Positions 7,148-15,790 of a DNA stretch of 64,000 bases are shown here, in pieces. The stretch lies in the NCBI GenBank assembly GCA_045543655.1, contig JAZPXN010000056.1, positions 1 through 64,000 of the forward strand, in the 5' to 3' direction. Both the position numbers and the translations under genes were made by a program. Source of the DNA: RGIG995 sp045543655 (GTDB taxonomy: Bacteria; Bacillota; Clostridia; Oscillospirales; UBA644). Position 1 is the first letter of the stretch, and each line of letters starts with the position of its first letter. The notes beneath the pieces are model-generated. The model saw only the letters and a program-made list of their open reading frames with translations. It did not search any database and was not told the origin of the DNA.

Positions 7148-8053
7148 GTGAAGCATCACGTGCACGACGAGGTTATGCGAATGCAGAGCTTTGTCAAAAA
7201 GCATTACTGGGAAAATATCGGCGTGGAAGAAATCGCCGAGTACATCGGGTATTCTCCCCGGCGGTGCAATCTTTTGTTTAAGATCTGTTGTGGCGAGACC
7301 TTGGGGACGTATCTTCGAATCCTTCGGATGGAAGATGCGAAGCGGTTTCTGGAAAGCAATATTCCCGTGGACCGGGTCGCCCTGTCCCTTTCCTATACTC
7401 CCCGGGGATTCCGAAAAGCCTTTCGGGAGTATTTCGGGGTATCTCCTTCGGATTACGTAAAGACCGGAAAGGCCTACGGGCGGTATTCGGAGATCTACGA
7501 GTATCGGGGAGAGGAAAACTGGGGAAAAGGTAAGAACCCGACCCCCGACGGTTTGTGGGAATTTGATTACTATCTTCCGGAAGAAAAGAAGTACGGCCGG
7601 ATGGTTTGGTCCGATTCGGAGGAATTCCGTTCTCCGCAATGGGGCATTGCCCGTTCTCCGCAATGGTATTGCAGTAACCGATGGAGCGGCTACGGAATGC
7701 ACCCGGGACGGGCCAGCGAATCGGTGAAGACCTTCCTTTGCCCCCGCGACGGGGAGGTTGACGTGTTCTTTTCCGTAGGGCGGGTATTTCCGTTTCGGGT
7801 CACCTACAGTCCTTTCTGGCATTCTTGGGAGACGCCCTGCGCGGCCCGGTTGTATTTGAACGGCGTGCCCTTGGGGGATGCGGCGGTGATGACTTCCGTG
7901 GATCCCGTTTTTATGACGGCCACCTGCCGGGTGAAGGCCGGAGACCGGATCTCCCTTCACATCGACCCGATGGGGCAGCATCAATGCGACGGTGTGAATC
8001 TTTACCTTCAGCGGGTCTCCTATCGGAATCCGGATTTTAAATCAGGAAAATAA
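7148..8053 (+). CDS. AraC-type HTH protein with C-terminal beta-rich domain
   Basis: A 301-residue protein with inverted AraC architecture. The DNA-binding domain is N-terminal (residues about 8-105: IGVEEIAEYIGYSPRRCN, then LSYTPRGFRKAFREYFG and SPSDY). A beta-rich domain of about 170 residues follows, with many aromatics (WGIARSPQWYCSNRWSGYGM; ARLYLNGVPLG). It resembles a sugar-binding or jelly-roll sensor, which is inference. GTG 7148 follows AAGGAGGGG. It ends 36 nt before the giant surface protein and is probably co-transcribed with it or controls it. Confidence 0.8.
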   Translation: MKHHVHDEVMRMQSFVKKHYWENIGVEEIAEYIGYSPRRCNLLFKICCGETLGTYLRILRMEDAKRFLESNIPVDRVALSLSYTPRGFRKAFREYFGVSPSDYVKTGKAYGRYSEIYEYRGEENWGKGKNPTPDGLWEFDYYLPEEKKYGRMVWSDSEEFRSPQWGIARSPQWYCSNRWSGYGMHPGRASESVKTFLCPRDGEVDVFFSVGRVFPFRVTYSPFWHSWETPCAARLYLNGVPLGDAAVMTSVDPVFMTATCRVKAGDRISLHIDPMGQHQCDGVNLYLQRVSYRNPDFKSGK

Positions 8054-8089
8054 ATTTTTCACATACAATAAAAAAAGGAGTGTTCTATT

Positions 8090-11000
8090 ATGAAAAAATG
8101 GCAAAAACTTTTGGTCTTTGCCGTGGCTTTCGGGGTTCTTCTCACCCTATCCTTCGGGGTCACGGGAATGGTCGCATTCGGTGAAAGTTACATCGAGATC
8201 GATTCCGGAGAAGAATTGCGGAAGATCGGTCTCGATCCGGCCTATCCCTTGGACGGGGATTATCGGCTGACCGCGGATATCGACCTGTCCGACGCCGATT
8301 GGTACGGCATCGGTTACGATCCCGTGGCGGATACCGAAAATCAATTTACCGGTAGCTTCGACGGTCAGGGGCACGTGATCAAGGGAATGCATTGCGGTGC
8401 TCCCGGTGCTCCTGCACGGGTCTATGAATGCTGGGGCCTGGTTTGCTGGACCACCTCTCCCGTTACCATTAAGAACATCATTTTCGAAGACGTTTACCTC
8501 AACGTAGACGAGAACGTGCCCGGCTACGGTTGTGCCGGCGTGGTCCTCGGTTGGGCCGGCGGAAGCGCCACTGTTACGATCGAAAACGTGGCCGTCGTTT
8601 CCGGTTCCCTCTATATGGACGTCCGTCAGTCCCGCATCGGCGGTATTCTGGGCTGCAACGGAAGCAACGGCGGTGTGACCATTAAAAACTGCTTTAACGC
8701 CGCAGATGTTACCGGCGCCGCTTCCGGTTCCAATTATTACGTGGCCGCCGGCGGTATCGTCGGCAATGCGGAGAGTAAAAATCTGACCATGACCCAATGT
8801 GTGAACGTGGGTAAGATCGCTTCTCTGTCCGGTACGGCAGGAGGTGTTTCTACCGTGGTTTCTCACATCGGCGGTACCATCTCCAGCGGAACGGTTCCGG
8901 GTGCTTTCGCTTCCGGCACCTCCGTTTCTGATTGTTACAGTATGGCCGGCGCTACCTCTACGGCGGCTGGGGGTTATCTGTGTACGGCCGAGGCTGACGG
9001 CGTGACTCTTCTTCCCGCTGGGGAAATGGGCAATCCCGCCAAATATGAAAACCTGTCTTCCGGCTGGACTCTGAAGGAGGGGTATTATCCCTTCCCCGCT
9101 GCTTTGAATTCCGATTACGCCGTTCCCGCAGTGGAGGGCAGTTCCGTGATCAACATTAAAAACGGCGCCGAATTGCGGAAGATCGGTCTCGATCCGGCCT
9201 ATCCCTTGAACGGGGATTATCGGCTGACCGCGGATATCGACCTGTCCGACGCTGATTGGTACGGCATCGGTTACGATCCCGTGGCGGATAACGAATATCA
9301 ATTTACCGGTAGCTTCGACGGTCAGGGACACGTGATCAAGGGGATGCATTGCGGTGCTCCCGGTGCTCCTGCGCGGGTCTTTGAATGCTGGGGCCTGATT
9401 TGCTGGACCACCTCTCCCGTTACCATTAAGAACATTATTTTCGAAGACGTTTACCTCAACGTAAACGAGAACGTGCCCGGCTACGGTTGTGCCGGCGTGG
9501 CCCTCGGTTGGGCCGGCGGAAGCGCCACTGTTACGATCGAAAACGTGGCCGTCCTTTCCGGTTCCCTCTATATGGACGTCCGTCAGTCCCGCATCGGCGG
9601 TATTCTGGGCTCCAACGGAAGCACCGGCGGTGTGACCATTAAAAACTGCTTTAACGCCGCAGATATCACCGGCGCCGCTTCCGGGACCAATTATTACGTG
9701 GCCGCCGGCGGTATCGTCGGCAATGCGGACGGCAAGAACGTGGAGATCTCGGATTGTGTGAACGTGGGTAAGATCGCTTCTCTGTCCGGTACGGCAGGGA
9801 CTTATTCTACCGTAGTCTCCAATATTGCCGGCCGATCCGGCAACGGCATCGTTCCTCCCGGTTTTGCTTCCGGGACCTCCGTTTCCAATTCTTACAGTCT
9901 GTCCGGCCTGCTTTCGGTTGCTGCCGGCGGAAATATTGACACCTCCGAAAATACCGGGGTTGCGATCGTGGACCGGTTCTCTGCCGACGACGCTTCCAAA
10001 TATCCCGGACTTGGTTCCGATTGGACCGTGAAGGAAGGATATTATCCCATGCTGACCAGTTTTTCCGATAAGGCTGTTGCCATCGACCGTGCCGCAGAAG
10101 AGGCCGCATTGAGCGCCTATCTGCAAAGCGTTGGCGCTACCAATTATATCACCGCGGAAGCTTTTGAAGACGCCTTGTCCGGTTATCTGACCGATTTCTC
10201 CGTTGCCCTGAGCCTGGTCAATAAGGCTACCGAAACGGAAGCCGGCGCGTGGACCGTGAAAGTGACTCTGTCCGACAGTACCGAGAAGACCTACACCGTT
10301 GCCATCCCCCGGCTGCCTGCTATGCAGTACGAATTTTCTCAGAGGATCCCCGGTCTTGCGGAAGGTACCGTGACGGTCGTTCTCCCCGAAGAATACGGCG
10401 TTCAGAATTATCAGCTTTACTGGGGCACCGAGACCGGACTTCTTTCCGGCTACAGTCAGATTATTGACGCCGCTGATTTTACCGTCAATAACAAAACTTT
10501 GACCTATCAATTCCAGGATCGGGCCGCCATTCCCGCCGGCGTCACCCATTTGTGGTTCGCTGTGGACGGCGTAGCAGTCTGCTCCTATGAAATTCCCGTA
10601 GCCCGCAGACTCGTTCCCGGGAATCTGAAGTATTCTTACGGCGTTTTGTCCGATACGCACTTGACCCGGTCTTCGCTGGATCATTCCATCACCAAGGCTT
10701 TTGCCGCCGCCATGGAACTGTTTGATTCCGCAGACGTTTCCTTCGTTTCCATCACCGGCGACGTTACCACCGGCGGTATGGCAGACCAATATCAGGGAAT
10801 TACCAATGTCTTCAATGACGGCGGGTATACCTTCCCCCTGTGGATCGCTCTGGGCAACCACGATATTCTGGCCTGGAATCTTGACAAGATCGACGGCGCA
10901 GACGCTCCCTATTCTCCCGAGGAATGGGCCGTATCTCCCTCGCAGGCTCTTCAGAATGCGAAAGACGCCATCGAGACCTATGCCAACGTAGGTTATACCG

Positions 11001-13075
11001 GAGATAATAACGAATATAAAGTTACCCTTTCCGAGTATTATCCCGATTACGATTACACCGTTGCTTATAAAGGCGATCTCTATATTTACATGGGGATCGG
11101 CGCTTTGAAGAATGAAAGCGGTACCAACGTGGACCAGCATCTGGCGCCCAATCAGCTTGTCTGGCTGAAAGAGGTTCTTGAAGGATATTACGGCAAGGCC
11201 GATACTTACGGTCACGTTTATCTGATGTTCCATTACTATACTTTGGAAAGCGGCCTCGGTATGTACCAGAACGGCGAGACCTCCGGCACCGAATGGTCTC
11301 AGAACCGGAACGGATATATGACCGAAGGATACAGCTCCTCCGAAGAACTGTTCAAGATCCTGAAGAATTATCCCGACGTGGTTCACTTCAGCGGACATAC
11401 CCACAGAGAATTTGATGCGAAGAACAACCTCAGCATCACCCAGAAGCACGTATTCGACTACACCGGAACGTCCTGGACCGACGTGAACGCTCCCCTCGGT
11501 TATACCGCCGTTCACGTACCCTCCGGTCAGTATTACGAAGGATATCTGGTTTCCGTTTATGAAAACGGCGTTCTTCTTACCGGTTACAATACCTTTACCG
11601 GCGAAGCCCTCGGTTACGCCACCTATTATCTGTCCAACGAACTGTCCGAAGACGTAAAGGTCCGTGTCAACGACGGCAAGGTCCAGTACGTGGAAGGCTA
11701 CGGCGAATGGCTCGACCTGATTAAGACCGATACCCTCGCCCCCAACGCCGAAATCGAGGTTCAGACCAACGACACCCACGTTCAGTGGAGAGTCAAGGGT
11801 CAGAACGAATGGAAGGACCTGATCGCTCTCGAGGATCTGGAGGATCTGGGCGGCAAGATGATGCAGGTCGGCTTCTCCTTCGAAAACGCTCTCACCCACC
11901 TGAAATACGGTGACGCTACCATGCTGACCGCCGTGGGCGGACAGTCTACCGGCCGCCTCACCTATTCCGTCGTCTCCGGTCCTGCCACCGTGGATCCCGT
12001 CACCGGCCTTCTGAAGGTCACTGGCCTGGGCGAAATCGTCGTGAAGGCCGTCCTTGGAGAGGATAACGAATACGTCTCCGCCGAAGCCTACGTCACCATC
12101 ATCGGGGAACGGCGTCCCATCACCGTCACCGCGGACGATCAGACGAAGGTTTACGGCGCCGCCGATCCTGGGCTGACCTATAAGGTCACCACGGGGACCG
12201 TGGTCAACAACGACGCCATTGCCGGTTCTTTGAAGTATACCGGCACCAATGCGGGCACCTACGATATCGTGGAAGATACCGCCTTCGGTCATGATCTTTA
12301 CGAAATCACCTTCGTCAAGGGCACCATGACCATTACGAAGAAGGCAGTGACCGTCACCGCCGATAACCAGACCAAGGTTTACGGCGCGGCTGATCCCACC
12401 CTCACCTATAAGGTGGAAGGCCTGGTCGGCAACGACACCCTCACCGGATCTCTGAAGTACACCGGCACCAACGTCGGCACTTACGATATCGTCAAGGACG
12501 CTGGTTTTGAAAATGCGAACTATGACGTGACCTTTGTCAAGGGGACTATGACCATTACGAAGAAGGCCGTCACCGTTACTGCTGACGACCAGACCAAGGT
12601 TTACGGCGCGGCCGATCCCTCCTTGACCTACAAAGTCGAGGGCCTGGTCGGTAACGACACCCTCACCGGCACGCTGAAGTACACCGGTTCTAACGTTGGC
12701 ACTTACGACATCGTGAAGGACACCGGCTTCGAGAACGGAAATTACGACGTGACCTTCGTCAAGGGTACCATGACCATCACCCCCGCCTCCACCGACAGCA
12801 ATCAGGGCGGATCCTCCGGCACCACCGACAGCAATCAGGGCGGATCCTCCGCCTCCACCGACAGCAATCAGGGCGGATCCTCCGGCACTACCACCGACGG
12901 AGACGCTTCCTCCGGCAATACCGGAAACGCGGGCAATGCCAACACCGGTGATACCGGCAGCGGCAACCCCTCCACCTCCGACCGGAACCTTCTTTCCTTC
13001 GTGGCGCTGCTGTTGGCCTGCGTAGCTTCCTTCGTAGGCGTGATCTGGTTTGCGAAGCGCAGAAAAGAAAACTGA
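8090..13075 (+). CDS. Giant surface metallophosphoesterase with beta-helix repeats, MBG domains and sorting-like tail
   Basis: A 1661-residue secreted protein. Order: signal peptide (about 1-31, MKKWQKLLVFAV then a hydrophobic run); two near-identical ~319-residue GLUG/beta-helix units (GSFDGQGHVIKGMHC in each); a short spacer; a calcineurin-like phosphoesterase (about 845-1150) with SDTHL, ITGDVTTGG, ALGNHDI, LMFHYYT and FSGHTHRE, so all metal motifs are present; three MBG/YDG-like repeats of ~80 residues (VTADDQTKVYGAADP); a Ser/Asn/Gly linker with DSNQGGSS three times; and a tail NPSTSD, hydrophobic helix, KRRKEN. The tail resembles a sortase signal, but the expected TG is TS. Its role in glycan or phosphate scavenging at the surface is inferred. 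Confidence 0.85.
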   Translation: MKKWQKLLVFAVAFGVLLTLSFGVTGMVAFGESYIEIDSGEELRKIGLDPAYPLDGDYRLTADIDLSDADWYGIGYDPVADTENQFTGSFDGQGHVIKGMHCGAPGAPARVYECWGLVCWTTSPVTIKNIIFEDVYLNVDENVPGYGCAGVVLGWAGGSATVTIENVAVVSGSLYMDVRQSRIGGILGCNGSNGGVTIKNCFNAADVTGAASGSNYYVAAGGIVGNAESKNLTMTQCVNVGKIASLSGTAGGVSTVVSHIGGTISSGTVPGAFASGTSVSDCYSMAGATSTAAGGYLCTAEADGVTLLPAGEMGNPAKYENLSSGWTLKEGYYPFPAALNSDYAVPAVEGSSVINIKNGAELRKIGLDPAYPLNGDYRLTADIDLSDADWYGIGYDPVADNEYQFTGSFDGQGHVIKGMHCGAPGAPARVFECWGLICWTTSPVTIKNIIFEDVYLNVNENVPGYGCAGVALGWAGGSATVTIENVAVLSGSLYMDVRQSRIGGILGSNGSTGGVTIKNCFNAADITGAASGTNYYVAAGGIVGNADGKNVEISDCVNVGKIASLSGTAGTYSTVVSNIAGRSGNGIVPPGFASGTSVSNSYSLSGLLSVAAGGNIDTSENTGVAIVDRFSADDASKYPGLGSDWTVKEGYYPMLTSFSDKAVAIDRAAEEAALSAYLQSVGATNYITAEAFEDALSGYLTDFSVALSLVNKATETEAGAWTVKVTLSDSTEKTYTVAIPRLPAMQYEFSQRIPGLAEGTVTVVLPEEYGVQNYQLYWGTETGLLSGYSQIIDAADFTVNNKTLTYQFQDRAAIPAGVTHLWFAVDGVAVCSYEIPVARRLVPGNLKYSYGVLSDTHLTRSSLDHSITKAFAAAMELFDSADVSFVSITGDVTTGGMADQYQGITNVFNDGGYTFPLWIALGNHDILAWNLDKIDGADAPYSPEEWAVSPSQALQNAKDAIETYANVGYTGDNNEYKVTLSEYYPDYDYTVAYKGDLYIYMGIGALKNESGTNVDQHLAPNQLVWLKEVLEGYYGKADTYGHVYLMFHYYTLESGLGMYQNGETSGTEWSQNRNGYMTEGYSSSEELFKILKNYPDVVHFSGHTHREFDAKNNLSITQKHVFDYTGTSWTDVNAPLGYTAVHVPSGQYYEGYLVSVYENGVLLTGYNTFTGEALGYATYYLSNELSEDVKVRVNDGKVQYVEGYGEWLDLIKTDTLAPNAEIEVQTNDTHVQWRVKGQNEWKDLIALEDLEDLGGKMMQVGFSFENALTHLKYGDATMLTAVGGQSTGRLTYSVVSGPATVDPVTGLLKVTGLGEIVVKAVLGEDNEYVSAEAYVTIIGERRPITVTADDQTKVYGAADPGLTYKVTTGTVVNNDAIAGSLKYTGTNAGTYDIVEDTAFGHDLYEITFVKGTMTITKKAVTVTADNQTKVYGAADPTLTYKVEGLVGNDTLTGSLKYTGTNVGTYDIVKDAGFENANYDVTFVKGTMTITKKAVTVTADDQTKVYGAADPSLTYKVEGLVGNDTLTGTLKYTGSNVGTYDIVKDTGFENGNYDVTFVKGTMTITPASTDSNQGGSSGTTDSNQGGSSASTDSNQGGSSGTTTDGDASSGNTGNAGNANTGDTGSGNPSTSDRNLLSFVALLLACVASFVGVIWFAKRRKEN
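8205..9977 (+). repeat. Recent intragenic duplication (957-bp period)
   Basis: The DNA from about 8205 recurs from about 9162 with a shift of exactly 957 bp (319 codons) and only scattered substitutions over the first ~470 bp, diverging more toward the end of each unit. This indicates a recent in-frame duplication within the surface protein gene. Confidence 0.85.
12108..12780 (+). repeat. Three tandem MBG/YDG-like repeats
   Basis: Three ~80-codon units, each opening with VTVTAD(D/N)QTKVYGAADP and ending in TFVKGTMTIT. Units two and three are nearly identical, while the first is more divergent. Such repeats act as extended stalks or adhesion modules in surface proteins. Confidence 0.8.
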
Positions 13076-13100
13076 TATCGCTCCCTTCTCAGCAAAAAAA

Positions 13101-13130
13101 GGCAAGCCCGGGTTCGGGCTTGCCTTCTCC
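13101..13130 (+). terminator. Terminator after the surface protein
   Basis: GGCAAGCCC (13101-13109) pairs with GGGCTTGCC (13116-13124); a weak T-rich tail follows. Confidence 0.65.
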
Positions 13131-13248
13131 GTTATACGGGCAAAAGCGGCCTTCGACGCGTTGAGCGGAAAGTGTCGGATTCGGGGGAGGAGAGGCGAAC
13201 TTTGGCGAAGGGTGGGGGAGGGTGGCAGATTTGGGCGAACGATAATGC

Positions 13249-13277
13249 TTGCAATTCGTTTTCTGCCGTGTTATAAT
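13249..13277 (+). promoter_or_regulatory. Promoter of candidate small RNA
   Basis: TTGCAA at 13249-13254, 17 nt, TATAAT at 13272-13277. No start codon with an RBS follows before the terminator at 13352. Confidence 0.75.
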
Positions 13278-13283
13278 GGATGC

Positions 13284-13381
13284 AGGAAAAGAATTCCATC
13301 GTTTTTGCCCGATTTGCTTGCGACACACGACCCAAAACGTCATAAGAAGTCAAACCGTCCCTTCGGGGGCGGTTTTACTTT
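13284..13381 (+). ncRNA. Candidate small RNA of ~95 nt
   Basis: The segment lies between a consensus promoter and an intrinsic terminator (AAACCGTCCC, TTCG loop, GGGGCGGTTTT). No open frame with an RBS is inside. It matches no ncRNA class I can recognise. The alternative is debris of a lost gene that retained its promoter and terminator. Confidence 0.45.
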
Positions 13382-13453
13382 TCCGTGGAGCGGTGGAGGA
13401 TCGTGGAAGATTGCGCAAGGCGGTGGGGCGTCGTGGCAGAAGGTGGGCGACTC

Positions 13454-13482
13454 TTGACAAATTCCCGCATTTTTGCTATAAT
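13454..13482 (+). promoter_or_regulatory. Promoter of the zinc-ribbon membrane protein
   Basis: TTGACA at 13454-13459, 17 nt, TATAAT at 13477-13482. Confidence 0.9.
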
Positions 13483-13515
13483 AGAATCGGAAAAATATGC
13501 AGGAGGTAGGTCGCA

Positions 13516-13905
13516 ATGTTTCACAATATCGGAGACAAGCTGATGACCGCTGCCGTCTGGGTCGCCCTTCTGGGGTGCGTCGGGGCGGTGTGCGCGGGGG
13601 TCTCTTATTGCTTTGTCAATCTTGTTTTGGGAATCCTGGTGGGGATCTTCGGATGCCTTGCCGCCCTGCTTCTCAGCATGGTTCTGTACGGATTCGGCCA
13701 CCTGATCTGCAACAGTGATGAAATGCTGGAGATTTTGCGGGGAGACGAGCGGTATCCGTCGTCTACGGTAGAAGACCGCCGGTCTTTTGCCCCCGTTAAG
13801 GTGGTTCCCGACGAGGAAGGGAAGATCACCTGCCCCGTCTGCGGAAGCGTGCAGAAGGGGAATCGGAGCGAGTGCTGGTCCTGCGGTCAGCGGTTCGCAG
13901 ACTAA
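13516..13905 (+). CDS. Small membrane protein with C-terminal zinc ribbon
   Basis: A 129-residue protein. Two hydrophobic helices occupy about residues 10-65 (AAVWVALLGCVGAVCAG; LGILVGIFGCLAALLLSM). A polar middle follows, then a C-terminal zinc ribbon with two Cys pairs, CPVCGS and CWSCGQ. The function is unknown; zinc-ribbon membrane proteins of this kind are common in Clostridia. The start ATG follows AGGAGGT. A terminator at 13952 makes it monocistronic. Confidence 0.75.
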   Translation: MFHNIGDKLMTAAVWVALLGCVGAVCAGVSYCFVNLVLGILVGIFGCLAALLLSMVLYGFGHLICNSDEMLEILRGDERYPSSTVEDRRSFAPVKVVPDEEGKITCPVCGSVQKGNRSECWSCGQRFAD

Positions 13906-13951
13906 AATGAAAATCAAGATCCTGGAAAGGATCCGCAAAAACGAAACACCG

Positions 13952-13985
13952 AAATGCCTTTCCGGAAACGGAAGGGCATTTTTGT
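13952..13985 (+). terminator. Terminator after the zinc-ribbon gene
   Basis: AAATGCCTTTCCG, loop AAA, CGGAAGGGCATTTTT. Confidence 0.85.
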
Positions 13986-14040
13986 CCGTAAGGATTTTTT
14001 CGGTTTCGATCGTATTAGTAACAGAAAGGAGATTTTCCGT

Positions 14041-15345
14041 ATGAAAAAGAAATTGGTTTCGCTCTTTTTATTCCTTTGCCTGAGCCTTACCTTTCTATGC
14101 GGCGTTGCGGCCTGCGGAACGGTGCCGGACGGCAACACCGATCGGTATTCGGATCCGGGGACGGAATCGGAGCAAAGTGCAGATCCGGAAGCCGCCGGAT
14201 GGGTGCCCGAAGGGGTGACCCTGAACGAGGATGCGGTGCTGCAGATGGATTTCGGCCTTCGGATGCTCCGGGATGCCGCCAACCACGGGGAAGGGGAAAA
14301 TATTTTGATCTCTCCCTTCTCCCTGTCGATGGCTCTTTCCATGGCCGCCAACGGGGCGGGCGGAGAGACGGCGGCTCAGTTTGACCGGGTGCTGGGCGGA
14401 ACTGCGGCGGCGCGGAATCAATTCCTGAAGGAATATACGGAATATCTTCGCTCCCCCAAAAGCCGTTTTGATTCGTCCGACGAGGGCGTTTTTCAGATCG
14501 CCAACGCGGTCTGGTATCGCCCCGACCTGCTCCGACCCTCCGACGCCTTTCTGCAGACGGCGGAGACCTATTACGGCGCCGGTGCCCACCCCACCTCCTT
14601 TGACGCCGCCGGTGTGAAGGCGGTCAACGATTGGGTAAAGGAGGCCACCTTGGGGCAGATTTCCGACCTTGTTTCGGAATTCCCGAAGGAGACGCCCCTT
14701 CTTCTGGTCAACGCGCTGGGCTTTGCCGGGTATTGGACAAATCAGAACACCCGCGGAGAGTTGCCCATGGGGGAATTCACCTCCGCTTCCGGGGAAATTC
14801 AGTCGGTGCAATGGCTGACCTCCCGGGATTATACGTATTTTGAGATCAACGGCGGCGCCGGCTTCTTCCGGGGCATCCGGGGGCATTATTCCTTCGTGGG
14901 GATCCTGCCGCCCCGGGGCGTCTCGGTGGAGGAGTTCGTCAACGGTCTGTCCGCCCGGGCTCTTTTGACCGCTATGGGCGGCCGCAACGGTGGTGTAGAT
15001 TCGAAGATCCCCAAGTTTTCCTATTCCTCCGACGCGGATTTCGACCGGTTTCTCCGTGCCGAGGGGCTGACCGACGCTTACGATGGGACGAAGGCGGATT
15101 TTTCCGCCCTGGGGAAGAGTGAAAAGCCGTTGTTCCTGCAGAGCGTCCGGCAGAAAAATACGGTGGAGGTCAACGAATACGGGGTGAAATTTGCGGCGGC
15201 GACGAGCGTCGTTTACGGCGCCGGCATGAACCCCGATCCCCGCAGCGTGATTCTTGACCGTCCCTTCGTCTTTTTTATCGTGGACGACCGGTACCATCTT
15301 CCCCTCCTTGCGGGGATCGTGAATTCCGTGGAGGCCTCCGCCTGA
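14041..15345 (+). CDS. Serpin lipoprotein
   Basis: A 434-residue secreted serine-protease-inhibitor fold. The signal peptide ends in a lipobox VAAC (Cys about 25), so it is lipid-anchored. Serpin segments are NILISPFSLSMALSMAANGA, NAVWYRPDLL, PLLLVNALGFAGYW and DRPFVFFIVDD near the C-terminus. The reactive-loop hinge reads VNEYGVKFAAATSVV: Gly at P15 is kept and an Ala run follows, but P14 is Val and P12 Phe, so rapid loop insertion (inhibition) is uncertain. ATG 14041 follows AAGGAG; the longer upstream frame crosses a terminator and was rejected. Gut bacterial serpins usually target host or competitor proteases. Confidence 0.88.
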   Translation: MKKKLVSLFLFLCLSLTFLCGVAACGTVPDGNTDRYSDPGTESEQSADPEAAGWVPEGVTLNEDAVLQMDFGLRMLRDAANHGEGENILISPFSLSMALSMAANGAGGETAAQFDRVLGGTAAARNQFLKEYTEYLRSPKSRFDSSDEGVFQIANAVWYRPDLLRPSDAFLQTAETYYGAGAHPTSFDAAGVKAVNDWVKEATLGQISDLVSEFPKETPLLLVNALGFAGYWTNQNTRGELPMGEFTSASGEIQSVQWLTSRDYTYFEINGGAGFFRGIRGHYSFVGILPPRGVSVEEFVNGLSARALLTAMGGRNGGVDSKIPKFSYSSDADFDRFLRAEGLTDAYDGTKADFSALGKSEKPLFLQSVRQKNTVEVNEYGVKFAAATSVVYGAGMNPDPRSVILDRPFVFFIVDDRYHLPLLAGIVNSVEASA

Positions 15346-15374
15346 CAGCATCGTATTTCATTGCAAAAGCAATC

Positions 15375-15764
15375 CCCCCTTCCGGAATAGCGTGATGCTC
15401 TTAACGGAGCATTCACGCTAACTAAGTTTGCCCTGCGGGCAAGTGAAGTTATCTTCGATAGTGAAGTTCACTATGTGAGTGAAGTTTCGCCTGACGGCGA
15501 AGTGAGGGCAAACTTAACTTCACTGTGAGCCTTAGCGAGCAACCTCACTGTGTATCACACAACTTCACTTTTGCGACAGCAAAAACTTCACTGACAGAAA
15601 AAAGAGCAAGCACATAAGGTTTTATCCTTGCGTGTTTGCTCTTTCTGTTTGTAATAGGGGCTTGGGCTTAGCCCATAAACATTTGACCAGTCAAATGCGA
15701 TGCTCGCACTTATAGTTGTTTTTTAAATTCTCCGCTAAGGATACCACCCTATTCCGGAAGGGGG
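15375..15764. terminator. Terminator palindrome split by a hairpin element
   Basis: CCCCCTTCCGGAATAG at 15375-15390 and its exact reverse complement CTATTCCGGAAGGGGG at 15749-15764 flank copy C. Joined, they form a 32-bp perfect palindrome followed by ATTTTC, the expected bidirectional terminator between the convergent serpin and lipoprotein genes. Confidence 0.65.
15391..15748 (+). repeat. Multi-hairpin palindromic element, copy C
   Basis: A 358-bp non-coding array. GTGAAGTT linkers at 15443, 15461 and 15479 separate hairpins such as TTCGCCTGACGGCGAA. After a centre near 15510 the linker is inverted as AACTTCAC (15516, 15561, 15584; variant at 15541). A long terminator-like hairpin (AGAGCAAGCAC with GTGTTTGCTCT) and small hairpins (GGGCTTAGCCC; ATTTGACCAGTCAAAT) follow. 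The organisation equals copy A, but the linker differs (AAGTT against AAAT). Confidence 0.75.
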
Positions 15765-15790
15765 ATTTTCGGCGTATGGGGGATTATGGA

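Noticed and set aside
8147..13105. A 1652-codon open frame antisense to the surface protein gene
   Set aside because: It has no RBS or family motif and mirrors the sense codons; lack of TTA/CTA/TCA codons in the sense strand explains the openness.
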